From: CALKXV01 sp965228905
Lineage (GTDB): Bacteria; Pseudomonadota; Alphaproteobacteria; Rhodobacterales; Rhodobacteraceae
Length of the DNA stretch: 64,000 nt
Direction: 5' to 3'
Assembly (NCBI GenBank): GCA_965228905.1
Contig: CBDDII010000003.1
Location: 2,046,001-2,110,000, forward strand
Within the stretch, counting starts at the first letter, position 1. Each line of letters opens with the position of its first letter. Below the pieces are notes generated by a model. That model did not search any database. It was not told the origin of the DNA and saw only the letters and a list, made by a program, of their open reading frames with translations. Positions 42,849-50,541 of this stretch are shown here, in pieces. The position numbers and the translations under genes were made by a program.

Positions 42849-44183
42849 ATGTCAAACTCGTCCCGTACACCCGGTGTCGTTTCGGCCCGTCTGCCGAAAG
42901 AGGCTCTGGACGAGAATTTCGCTGACTTGCACCCGCCCTTTGACGCCCACGAAGCCCTTGTGGCGGCGGATCGTTGTTACTTCTGTCACGACGCGCCCTG
43001 CATGACGGCTTGTCCGACCACAATCGACATTCCCCTGTTCATCCGTCAGATACAGGCGGGCAACCCGGACGGCGCGGCAAAGACGATCTTCGACCAGAAC
43101 ATCCTCGGCGGCATGTGCGCGCGGGTCTGCCCGACCGAAACGCTCTGCGAAGAGGTCTGCGTGCGCGAAACGGCCGAGGGCAAGCCGGTCGAGATCGGTC
43201 GGCTTCAGCGCTATGCGACCGATGGCCTCATGGCCAAGGGCGACCACCCTTACAGTCGCGGCGAACCGACGGGCAAGAAGATCGCCGTCGTCGGCGCAGG
43301 CCCTGCGGGTCTTGCCTGTGCGCATCGGCTGGCCATGAAAGGCCATGACGTGGTGATCCATGAAGCGCGGCCCAAGCCGGGCGGGCTGAACGAATACGGG
43401 ATCGCCAGTTACAAGACCGTCGATGATTTCGCCCAGGCCGAGGTGGACTGGCTGACTCGGATCGGCGGGATCAGCTTTGTCTACGACAGCGGTCTCGGGG
43501 CAGGGGGCGGCACGCTCGATCAGCTTTGCGAAGACTTCGATGCCGTGTTTCTCGGGGTCGGCCTCCAAGGGGTCAACGCGCTGACCGCCGAGGGCATCGA
43601 CAAGAACAACGTTCAGGATGCGGTTTCCTTCATCTCGGATCTGCGCCAGGCCAGCGACCTTTCCTCCTTGTCGGTCGGGCGCCGTGTCGTGGTCGTCGGC
43701 GGCGGCATGACCGCCGTCGACGCTGCGGTTCAGGCCAAGCTTCTGGGCGCCGAGGAAGTGACCATCGCCTATCGCCGTGGCCCCGACGCGATGCCCGCCA
43801 GCGATTTCGAACAGGAGCTGGCCGCCTCGAAAGGCGTTCGACTTGTCTTCAACGCCCAACCCGTCGCCGTGCATGGCAACGGATCGGTTCAGGATGTCGA
43901 ATTCGAATACACCGAGACCGGCGCGAACGGCTTGGCCTCTGTCGGCGAAACCTTCCGGATCGCCGCCGACCAGCTTTTGCTCGCCATCGGCCAGACGCTG
44001 GGCGGCGCGCCGGGCGGTCTTGACCTCGAAGGCGGGAAAATCGCGGTTACGGGGGCCGGGCGCACCTCCCGCGAAGGCGTCTGGGCTGGCGGCGATTGCG
44101 CATCGGGTGGCGACGACCTGACGGTGACCGCCGTCGCCGAAGGGCGCGACGCCGCCGAAGACATTCACCGCAGTATTTGTTAG
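42849..44183 (+). CDS. preT: Dihydropyrimidine dehydrogenase, NAD(P)-binding subunit (PreT)
   Basis: PreT with PreA reduces uracil/thymine to dihydropyrimidines with NADH in the cytoplasm. The 444-aa flavoprotein has an N-terminal Cys-rich Fe-S domain (RCYFCHDAPCMTACPTTIDIPLFIRQI ... GGMCARVCPTETLCEEVCVR), FAD motif VVGAGPAGLACAHRL, NAD motif VVVVGGGMTAVDAAVQAKLLGAEEVTIAYRRG, and C-terminal GVWAGGDCASGGDDLTVTAVAEGR. preA follows after an inserted methyltransferase gene. Start ATG 42849 follows GGAGAGC. Confidence 0.94.
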   Translation: MSNSSRTPGVVSARLPKEALDENFADLHPPFDAHEALVAADRCYFCHDAPCMTACPTTIDIPLFIRQIQAGNPDGAAKTIFDQNILGGMCARVCPTETLCEEVCVRETAEGKPVEIGRLQRYATDGLMAKGDHPYSRGEPTGKKIAVVGAGPAGLACAHRLAMKGHDVVIHEARPKPGGLNEYGIASYKTVDDFAQAEVDWLTRIGGISFVYDSGLGAGGGTLDQLCEDFDAVFLGVGLQGVNALTAEGIDKNNVQDAVSFISDLRQASDLSSLSVGRRVVVVGGGMTAVDAAVQAKLLGAEEVTIAYRRGPDAMPASDFEQELAASKGVRLVFNAQPVAVHGNGSVQDVEFEYTETGANGLASVGETFRIAADQLLLAIGQTLGGAPGGLDLEGGKIAVTGAGRTSREGVWAGGDCASGGDDLTVTAVAEGRDAAEDIHRSIC

Positions 44184-44221
44184 TCTCCATGGCATTTGAT
44201 GCATCAATTTTGGAGATACAA

Positions 44222-45061
44222 ATGCCGACGGAGACAGAGACCGTGGAATCCCGCGTGGCCGGTCACTATGACACCGGTGCCATGCTCGACCGTATCAAGG
44301 CGGGCCTGAAAGCGGCAGGCGCCGATCCCGAACGGCCTGACCCGGCGGCCCTGAAGCCAGTCGACGAGTTTCACGTCGGCGGTATCGAAGCGACCGAGGC
44401 GCTGCTCGACCCCCTCGCAATCACGCCCGACCTCCGCGTGCTCGACATCGGTTCGGGCATCGGCGGCACCGCGCGGCACATCGCAACGCGCTATGGTGCC
44501 CGCGTGACCGGCATCGACCTCACCCCGGCCTTCGTCGAAACCGCGACCGCCCTCAGCGCCATGTGCGGCCTCGACCACCTGACCGAATACCGGGTCGCCA
44601 GCGCCTATGATCTGCCGATCGAAGACGGCAGCATCGACCTTGCAACGCTGTTCCATGTCGGCATGAACCTTGAAGACAAGACGCGCCTTTTTTCAGAAGC
44701 CGTCCGCGTCCTTGCCCCCGGCGGTCGCTTCGCGGTCTTCGACTACATGCATAAAACCGGCGAGAACCCGGATTTCCCCGTACCCTGGGCCAGTTCCGCC
44801 GACCATTCCTTCCTTGCAACACCCGACACCTACCGTCAGGCCGCAACCGACGCCGGGCTGGAGCTGACCCACGAACGCGACCGGCACGCCTATGCCGTCG
44901 GGTTTTTTGAAACGGTGATCGCGGCGAGCGATGAAAACGGCCCGCCGCCCGTGGGCCTGCACCTGATCATGGGCGACGCAGCGCAGACCCGCTACGGCAA
45001 CATCGTCCGCGCCACCCTCGACGGCAAGGTGGGGCCTTGGGAAATGGTGTTCCGCAAGTGA
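44222..45061 (+). CDS. SAM-dependent methyltransferase, class I
   Basis: The 279-aa Rossmann methyltransferase has motif I LRVLDIGSGIGGTARHIATRYGARVTGIDLTPAFVETA, then YDLPIEDGSIDLATLFHVGMNLEDKTRLFSEAVRVLAPGGRFAVFDYMHKTGE (motifs II-III). The overall form is of the UbiE/sarcosine-dimethylglycine type, but the substrate is unknown. ATG 44222 follows TTTTGGAG at ideal spacing; an ATG at 44189 is an alternative. It sits between preT and preA, genes that are normally adjacent, so it may be co-expressed with pyrimidine breakdown. Confidence 0.85.
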   Translation: MPTETETVESRVAGHYDTGAMLDRIKAGLKAAGADPERPDPAALKPVDEFHVGGIEATEALLDPLAITPDLRVLDIGSGIGGTARHIATRYGARVTGIDLTPAFVETATALSAMCGLDHLTEYRVASAYDLPIEDGSIDLATLFHVGMNLEDKTRLFSEAVRVLAPGGRFAVFDYMHKTGENPDFPVPWASSADHSFLATPDTYRQAATDAGLELTHERDRHAYAVGFFETVIAASDENGPPPVGLHLIMGDAAQTRYGNIVRATLDGKVGPWEMVFRK

Positions 45062-45083
45062 CGGAGCACGAAAGGGAAATGGC

Positions 45084-45104
45084 GCCCCGGACTTGATCCG
45101 GGGC
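45084..45104. repeat. Intergenic palindrome GCCCCGGA-cttga-TCCGGGGC
   Basis: A perfect 8-bp inverted repeat with a 5-base loop lies between the methyltransferase and preA. The same sequence type is a frequent dispersed palindrome in alphaproteobacterial genomes (from general knowledge). It may act as a transcription attenuator or mRNA stabiliser. Confidence 0.6.
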
Positions 45105-45155
45105 CTCTGACAGAACGACGGGCCCGAAACCCGGACCGCAACAGGAGAAACGGCG

Positions 45156-46460
45156 ATGGCAGATCTCACAACCGACTTCATCGGGATCAAATCCCCGAAC
45201 CCCTTCTGGCTGGCCTCGGCCCCGCCCACGGACAAGGAATACAACGTCCGCCGCGCGTTCGAAGCGGGCTGGGGCGGTGTCGTCTGGAAAACCCTTGGCG
45301 AAGAAGGCCCGCCAATCGTCAACGTCAACGGCCCGCGCTATGGCGTCGTCTACGGGGCCGACCGGCGCGTTCTGGGTATCAACAATATCGAGTTGATCAC
45401 CGACCGCCCGCTTGAGGTGAACCTCGAAGAAATGACCCGCGTGAAAAAGGACTTTCCCGACCGCGCCCTGATCGCATCGATCATGGTCCCCTGCGAGGAA
45501 GCCGCCTGGAAAGCCATCCTGCCGCGCGTCGAGGACACCGGCTGCGACGGGATCGAGCTGAACTTCGGCTGCCCCCACGGGATGAGCGAACGGGGCATGG
45601 GATCCGCCGTGGGGCAGGTGCCGGAATACATCCAGATGGTCGCCGAATGGTGCAAGACCCACACCGACCTTCCCGTGATCGTGAAACTCACCCCCAATAT
45701 CACCGACATCCGCTACCCGGCCCGTGCGGCCAATGCGGGCGGTGCGGATGCGGTTTCTCTCATCAATACAGTGTCTTCCATCACCTCCGTGAACCTCGAC
45801 ACGATGTCGCCCGAACCCTCCATCGACGGCAAGGGCAGCCACGGCGGCTATTGCGGCCCGGCGGTGAAACCCATTGCGCTCAACATGGTGGCCGAGATTG
45901 CGCGCGACCCGGAAACCGCCAACCTGCCCATCAGCGGCATCGGTGGCGTCACCACCTGGCGCGATGCGGCGGAATTCCTCGCCCTCGGCGCGGGGAACGT
46001 GCAGGTCTGCACGGCGGCGATGGTCTATGGCTTTGGCATCATCAAGGAACTGACCGCCGGTCTGTCGGACTGGATGGACGAAAAGGGATACAAGTCAGTC
46101 GCCGAGGTTTCAGGCCGCGCGGTGCCGAATGTCACCGACTGGCAGTACCTGAACCTGAACTACATCACAAAAGCCCGCATCGACCAGGACGCCTGCATCA
46201 AGTGCGGGCGCTGCTATGCGGCTTGCGAAGACACCTCGCACCAGGCGATTTCGATGAGCGCGGATCGGACCTTCGACGTCATCGACGCCGAATGCGTGGC
46301 CTGCAACCTCTGCGTCGATGTCTGCCCGGTCGAAGGTTGCATCACGATGGAAGAGCTTCAGCCGGGCACGGTCGATGAGCGGACGGGCAAGACCGTCCAG
46401 CCGGACTATGCCAACTGGACCACCCATCCGAACAACCCTTCGAGTCAGGCGGCCGAATAG
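45156..46460 (+). CDS. preA: Dihydropyrimidine dehydrogenase, FMN/Fe-S catalytic subunit (PreA)
   Basis: PreA holds the pyrimidine reduction site. The 434-aa protein has a dihydroorotate-dehydrogenase-like TIM barrel (DFIGIKSPNPFWLASAPPTDKEYNVRRAFEAGWGGVVWKTLG, GIELNFGCPHGMSERGMGSAVGQ, VSLINTVSS, GSHGGYCGPAVKPIAL, GIGGVTTWRDAAEFLALGAGNVQVCTAAMVYGF) and a C-terminal pair of 4Fe-4S clusters (DQDACIKCGRCYAACED ... CVACNLCVDVCPVEGC). Catalytic Cys is in the NFGCPHG region or a loop near it. It follows preT after the inserted methyltransferase. Confidence 0.95.
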   Translation: MADLTTDFIGIKSPNPFWLASAPPTDKEYNVRRAFEAGWGGVVWKTLGEEGPPIVNVNGPRYGVVYGADRRVLGINNIELITDRPLEVNLEEMTRVKKDFPDRALIASIMVPCEEAAWKAILPRVEDTGCDGIELNFGCPHGMSERGMGSAVGQVPEYIQMVAEWCKTHTDLPVIVKLTPNITDIRYPARAANAGGADAVSLINTVSSITSVNLDTMSPEPSIDGKGSHGGYCGPAVKPIALNMVAEIARDPETANLPISGIGGVTTWRDAAEFLALGAGNVQVCTAAMVYGFGIIKELTAGLSDWMDEKGYKSVAEVSGRAVPNVTDWQYLNLNYITKARIDQDACIKCGRCYAACEDTSHQAISMSADRTFDVIDAECVACNLCVDVCPVEGCITMEELQPGTVDERTGKTVQPDYANWTTHPNNPSSQAAE

Positions 46461-46487
46461 GCGTCACCGTCAAAATGCCCGGTCCGC

Positions 46488-47024
46488 CTAGTTCCGCACA
46501 TCCACGGTCGCGGCATCCTTCGCCTCGCCCATGCTGCGGGTCTCGGTAAAGCTCGCCTCGGCCTTCTCGGTCGGTGTCGGCGGCGGGTCCTGCGGTGCCT
46601 CACTGACAGGGGCGGCGTTTTTGTTCGCCTCTTCAACCGGTTGTCCGTCATCGCGGGCCTCGGACGCCCTTGGTGTCTCGGCAGGCGGGGCCTGCTCGGG
46701 CGGATCGAAGGCGACACGCGCGTTCCGCTCCAGCGGACTTTCCTCGAAAGTCGGGGGCGGCCCGGTCGGATTGTCCTTGGTCGGCATCGAGCGGTCGGTC
46801 CGTTCGGCGGTCTCCTGGTCACGGAGCCGGGGCGCAACCGAACTTTGTTCGGCCGCCTGAACGGCATGAGACGTTTCAGCCTTGATATTGGCCGCAGCGG
46901 ATTCTCCGGAGCTTGTTCGCGCTGTTTCGGGCGCTTGCGGCTGCGTCGTTTTCTGTGCGGTGACGGTCGGCGCGGGTTGCGCCGCTTTGACAGCCACACT
47001 TGATACATTTGCAGCGGGGAACAT
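46488..47024 (-). CDS. Low-complexity disordered protein, unknown
   Basis: The 178-aa product is rich in Ala, Pro, Glu and Thr with no hydrophobic core (for example QPAPTVTAQKTTQPQAPETARTSSGESAAANIKAETS, PPPTFEESPLERNARVAFDPPEQAPPAETPR, DPPPTPTEKAEASFTETRSMGE). No domain is recognised. It is convergent with preA, 27 bases apart, and lies downstream of the TetR gene on the same strand, so it could be the end of that transcript. Coding status is moderately supported by frame conservation over 178 codons. Confidence 0.5.
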   Translation of the reverse strand: MFPAANVSSVAVKAAQPAPTVTAQKTTQPQAPETARTSSGESAAANIKAETSHAVQAAEQSSVAPRLRDQETAERTDRSMPTKDNPTGPPPTFEESPLERNARVAFDPPEQAPPAETPRASEARDDGQPVEEANKNAAPVSEAPQDPPPTPTEKAEASFTETRSMGEAKDAATVDVRN

Positions 47025-47087
47025 TGCCCTTGGTCCTCTCACAGACCCCCACGTGATCGACCCTGAAGGTCAGAGGTGGAAAAATCG

Positions 47088-47711
47088 TTAATCTTCGCCC
47101 GCCGTCAGCGCCGATTTATACAAAACCGTCAGGAATTTTTCCGCATCGTCGATGTGGCCACCGTCCTTTTCGCCAAGAATACCACTCACCTGCACGCTGA
47201 AATCGGCGTAATGCTGCGTCGTGGCCCAGATCGAGAAGATCAGGTGAAAGGGATCAACCCGGGCGATCCGACCTTGATCCGCCCATTTGGTCAGCAGGGC
47301 GCTTTTTTCTTCGACAAGCACCCGCAAGGGGCCTTTGATCTGGTCCAGGATATGCGGCGCACCGCGCAGGATTTCATTGGCGAACAGACGGCTCTCGCGC
47401 GGGAAATCCCGGCTCATCTCCAGCTTGCGCCGCAGGTAGGCGAGGATCACGTCAACAGGCTCGCCGTGATCGCGAATGTCACGCAAGGGATCCAGCCATG
47501 TTTCCAGAAGAGACGACAGGAGTTCGGTATAAATCGCGTCCTTGGACGGAAAATAGTAAAGCAGGTTCGGCTTGGACAGGCCCGCCGCCTCGGCGATCTG
47601 GTCCAGCGTGGCCCCGCGAAACCCTTCCACGGAAAACACGTCCAGCGCCGCCTCCAGAATGGCTTCGCGGTTCTTCTTCTGAATGCGGGTGCGGGGCTGT
47701 TGATCGCTCAG
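47088..47711 (-). CDS. rutR: RutR-like TetR family regulator of pyrimidine catabolism (CTG start)
   Basis: The 207-aa protein reads (L/M)SDQQPRTRIQKKNREAILEAALDVFSVEGFRGATLDQIAEAAGLSKPNLLYYFPSKDAIY, the TetR DNA-binding domain with the LSKxNLLYYFPSK spelling of RutR, followed by a ligand domain with LETWLDPLRDI, SRDFPRESRLFANEILRGAP and IFSIWATTQHYADFSVQV that also matches RutR. No ATG, GTG or TTG lies in frame upstream of helix 1: the first (GTG 47639) would delete part of the DNA-binding domain. A CTG at 47711 with GGGAGA 5 bases upstream is the best start. RutR binds uracil/thymine and regulates pyrimidine genes. It is divergent from the amidohydrolase gene. Confidence 0.85.
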   Translation of the reverse strand: MSDQQPRTRIQKKNREAILEAALDVFSVEGFRGATLDQIAEAAGLSKPNLLYYFPSKDAIYTELLSSLLETWLDPLRDIRDHGEPVDVILAYLRRKLEMSRDFPRESRLFANEILRGAPHILDQIKGPLRVLVEEKSALLTKWADQGRIARVDPFHLIFSIWATTQHYADFSVQVSGILGEKDGGHIDDAEKFLTVLYKSALTAGED

Positions 47712-47768
47712 GGGATTCTCCCGGGGGTATCTCGGGTTGACTGGCCTTTAACCTCTGCTAGCGTGATC

Positions 47769-47784
47769 CTGACCGATTGGTCAA
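47769..47784 (+). promoter_or_regulatory. RutR operator
   Basis: CTGACCGATTGGTCAA fits the RutR palindrome TTGACCA-N2-TGGTCAA at 12 of 14 defined positions, and lies in the 109-base divergent promoter region between the RutR-like gene and the amidohydrolase gene. The location and match strongly suggest self-regulation and control of the catabolic genes by the repressor. Confidence 0.75.
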
Positions 47785-47820
47785 TAATCCAATTCAGTTG
47801 GTCCGACGAGGGAGACAGCG

Positions 47821-49071
47821 ATGAGCCAACCCACAGCGAACATGCGCATCGACGGAAACCGCCTTTGGGACAGCCTGATGGAGATGGCAAAGATCGGTCC
47901 CGGCGTGGCGGGTGGCAACAACCGCCAGACCTTGACCGACGAAGACGGCGAAGGCCGCCACCTGTTCCAGAAATGGTGCGAGGCGGCGGGCTGCACAATG
48001 GGCGTTGACGAGTTGGGCAACATGTTCGCCCGCCGCGAAGGCACCGACCCCGACGCCCTGCCGGTTTACGTCGGCTCACACCTCGACACCCAGCCCACAG
48101 GTGGGAAATACGACGGTGTGCTTGGCGTTTTGGGCGGGCTTGAGGTGGTGCGCACGCTCAATGACCTTGGCGTCAAGACGAAACACCCGATTGTCGTCGT
48201 GAACTGGACGAACGAGGAAGGCACCCGCTTTGCCCCGGCCATGCTGGCCTCGGGCGTTTTTGCCGGAAAACACGACCGCGACTGGGCCTATGACCGCGTG
48301 GATGCCAAGGGCCTGCGGTTCGGCGACGAATTGGAACGCATCGGCTGGAAGGGTGAGGAAAAGGTCGGTGATCGCAAGATGCACGCGCTGTTCGAACTGC
48401 ACATCGAACAGGGCCCGATCCTTGAGGCCGAGGAGAAAGACATCGGCGTCGTTACCCACGGCCAGGGCCTTCGCTGGATTGAATGCACGATCACCGGCAA
48501 GGACAGTCACACCGGCTCGACCCCCATGCACATGAGGAAAAATGCCGGGCGCGGCCTTGCCCTCATCACCGAACTGGCTCACGAGATCGCCATGAAAAAT
48601 CAGCCGGGTGCCGTGGGGGCGATCGGCCATATCGACGTTTACCCGAACTCGCGCAACGTGATCCCCGGCAAGGTGGTCTGCACCATCGACTTCCGCTCGC
48701 ACCTGCCCGAGAAACTGCATGGGATGGAGGCGGAATTCTACGAACGCGCGCCCGCGATGCTGGAAGAGATCGGCGTGACACTCGAACACCAAGTTGTTGG
48801 CCAGTTCGAGCCGCCCGCCTTCGACGAAAGCTGCGTCGCCGCTGTCAGGAACGCCGCCGAACGCCTTGGGTATTCCCACATGGACATCATCTCGGGCGCG
48901 GGCCACGACGCCTGCTGGATCAACGACGTCGCGCCCACGGCCATGGTCATGTGCCCCTGCGTCGACGGCCTCAGCCACAACGAGGCCGAGGAGATCAGCC
49001 AGGAATGGGCGACGGCAGGCACGGATGTGCTGCTCCACGCGGTGGTCGAGACGGCGGAGGTCGTGGAGTGA
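47821..49071 (+). CDS. Zn-dependent amidohydrolase, beta-ureidopropionase / N-carbamoyl-amino-acid hydrolase type (M20)
   Basis: This enzyme should hydrolyse N-carbamoyl-beta-alanine (or N-carbamoyl-beta-aminoisobutyrate) to the beta-amino acid, CO2 and NH3, the last step of reductive pyrimidine breakdown. The 416-aa M20 protein has metal ligands in GSHLDTQPTGGKYDGVLGVL (H87, D98), NWTNEEGTRF, ELHIEQGPILE, the dimerisation and substrate region GKDSHTGSTPMHMRKNAGRGLALI, and GAGHDACWI. Related enzymes act on other N-carbamoyl amino acids; its place beside preTA and dihydropyrimidinase favours this role. Confidence 0.88.
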   Translation: MSQPTANMRIDGNRLWDSLMEMAKIGPGVAGGNNRQTLTDEDGEGRHLFQKWCEAAGCTMGVDELGNMFARREGTDPDALPVYVGSHLDTQPTGGKYDGVLGVLGGLEVVRTLNDLGVKTKHPIVVVNWTNEEGTRFAPAMLASGVFAGKHDRDWAYDRVDAKGLRFGDELERIGWKGEEKVGDRKMHALFELHIEQGPILEAEEKDIGVVTHGQGLRWIECTITGKDSHTGSTPMHMRKNAGRGLALITELAHEIAMKNQPGAVGAIGHIDVYPNSRNVIPGKVVCTIDFRSHLPEKLHGMEAEFYERAPAMLEEIGVTLEHQVVGQFEPPAFDESCVAAVRNAAERLGYSHMDIISGAGHDACWINDVAPTAMVMCPCVDGLSHNEAEEISQEWATAGTDVLLHAVVETAEVVE

Positions 49072-49114
49072 GGGCGAAGTCTCCCTTTCCATGTCGTATT
49101 AGTCCGGTGACCCC

Positions 49115-49717
49115 ATGAGCCGCATGGGCGACGGCATATCCAACGCGGTCAGGACCATCGTCATGGTCGCCGTGGCGGCGGGCATTCTGCTGATCGGGAT
49201 GAGCCTTGGCCAGCGGACGGCGCGGCAGCAATCCGAGGTGGCGCTGGCCGATCTTGCGCAAGCAAGAGATACAGCTCTTGCCGAAGCCAAGGCCGAAAGC
49301 GACGAAGCACAGGCCGCCTTGCAGGACCAGATCGCCGCGCTGACGGAAGAGGCCGAAAGCCTTCGTGCTGAAGCCGAGGCTGCGAGCGAAGCAATCCCAG
49401 AACTCACCGCCTCGGGCGCGCCATATGCCGGGATCGGAGGCGAAAGCTGCGCGGCTTTCTTGGCCTCGGACGGTTTCGAAGGTGACCCGAAACAGGCGGA
49501 AATCATGGAATGGGCCTCGGGCTTTGCCTCGGGCATCAATATCGGTCGCCAGCTTTCCGAAGAAGCACCAATGGGCCTTGCACCCCTTGGCGAATTGGAC
49601 ATGGTGGCGGAAATCGAACGCGCTTGCACCGAAACTGGCTCGCAGACGCTGGCCGGTGCGATCATCCAGGTGATCCTGCCCGCGTTCCAGGGCATCGAAC
49701 AGGGGACGGACCAATGA
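49115..49717 (+). CDS. Membrane-anchored coiled-coil protein, unknown
   Basis: The 200-aa protein has one N-terminal membrane helix (AVRTIVMVAVAAGILLIGMSLG), a coiled coil from about 35 to 95 (QQSEVALADLAQARDTALAEAKAESDEAQAALQDQIAALTEEAESLRAEAEAASEA), then a small globular part with two Cys (ESCAAFLASDGF ... ASGFASGINIGRQL ... IERACTETGSQTLAGAIIQVI), which may be a disulphide-bonded periplasmic domain. The stop overlaps the next gene (ATGA), so it belongs to the pyrimidine operon. No family is recognised. Confidence 0.65.
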   Translation: MSRMGDGISNAVRTIVMVAVAAGILLIGMSLGQRTARQQSEVALADLAQARDTALAEAKAESDEAQAALQDQIAALTEEAESLRAEAEAASEAIPELTASGAPYAGIGGESCAAFLASDGFEGDPKQAEIMEWASGFASGINIGRQLSEEAPMGLAPLGELDMVAEIERACTETGSQTLAGAIIQVILPAFQGIEQGTDQ

Positions 49718-50460
49718 CCCAACACGACGACACGCTGAACGAAACGCAAATCCGCATCGACCTTGCCGCCGCAATCCGGCTGTCCTGCCGGAACGAATGG
49801 CATGAGGGCGTGGCGAACCACTTTTCGGCCGCGGTCAGTGCCGACGGCAAGAAGTTCCTCGTCAACCCCAGGTGGGTGCATTGGAGCCGGGTGCGCGCCT
49901 CTGACCTCGTCCTGTGTGACGCCGACGATCCCTCCACAATGGACCGCCCCGATGCGCCGGACCCTTCCGCATGGTCGATCCATTCCGCGCTGCACCGGAA
50001 CCTGCCACAGGCCCGCGTCGCGCTTCACATCCATCCGCCCCACGCCACCGCGCTTTGCGGGCTGAAGGACCCGACGATCTATCCGATCGACCAGGTAGCG
50101 GCCCGGTTCCACAAGCGGATGGCCTATGACATGGCCTTCGGCGGCATCGCGACCGAGGGCGAAGAGGGCGAACGGATCTCGAAAACCGTCGGCAACCACC
50201 GCAACGTGATGATGCAGAACCATGGCGTGACCACACTGGGCAACACGGTGGCCGAGGCCTGGGACGCGCTCTATCACCTCGAACGCGCCGCCAAGACCCT
50301 GCTACTGGCCTATTCGACAGGCCAGCCCCTGCAGGTGATGCCCGATGACCTCGCCGAGGAAACCGCGTCCGAATGGGAAACCTACCGCGACGCCGAGTTC
50401 GCCCATTTCGCCGAGATGAAACGGATCCTCGACAAGGAAGAACCGGACTACAAGGATTGA
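49714..50460 (+). CDS. Class II aldolase/adducin family protein
   Basis: The 248-aa protein has the aldolase II fold: IRLSCRNEWHEGVANHFSAAVSADGKKFLVNPRWVHWSRVRASDLVL, then ALHIHPPHATALCGLKDP (metal-binding His pair), and RNVMMQNHGVTTLGNTVAEAWDALYHLERAAKTLL (third His). Family members are Zn-dependent aldolases, epimerases or non-enzymatic relatives. The position among pyrimidine genes hints at a role in handling a breakdown product, not shown in the known pathway. Starts in the previous stop (ATGA). Confidence 0.85.
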   Translation: MTQHDDTLNETQIRIDLAAAIRLSCRNEWHEGVANHFSAAVSADGKKFLVNPRWVHWSRVRASDLVLCDADDPSTMDRPDAPDPSAWSIHSALHRNLPQARVALHIHPPHATALCGLKDPTIYPIDQVAARFHKRMAYDMAFGGIATEGEEGERISKTVGNHRNVMMQNHGVTTLGNTVAEAWDALYHLERAAKTLLLAYSTGQPLQVMPDDLAEETASEWETYRDAEFAHFAEMKRILDKEEPDYKD

Positions 50461-50467
50461 ATGCGGA

Positions 50468-50516
50468 GGGGGCGCTGCCCCCGCTTGCTCCGCAAGCCCC
50501 CCGGGATATTTCCGGG
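50468..50516. repeat. Triple-hairpin intergenic element of Rhodobacteraceae type
   Basis: Three consecutive inverted repeats fill the gap before hydA: GGGGGC-gct-GCCCCC (50468-50482), GCTTGC-tcc-GCAAGC (50483-50497), and CCCGG-gatattt-CCGGG (50500-50516). This GC-rich pattern (GGGGGC..GCCCCC..CCCGGGATATTT) is familiar as a repeated intergenic element in roseobacters. It could tune expression within the operon. Confidence 0.65.
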
Positions 50517-50541
50517 TCAATGGAGAACAGGGAGATCGCCC

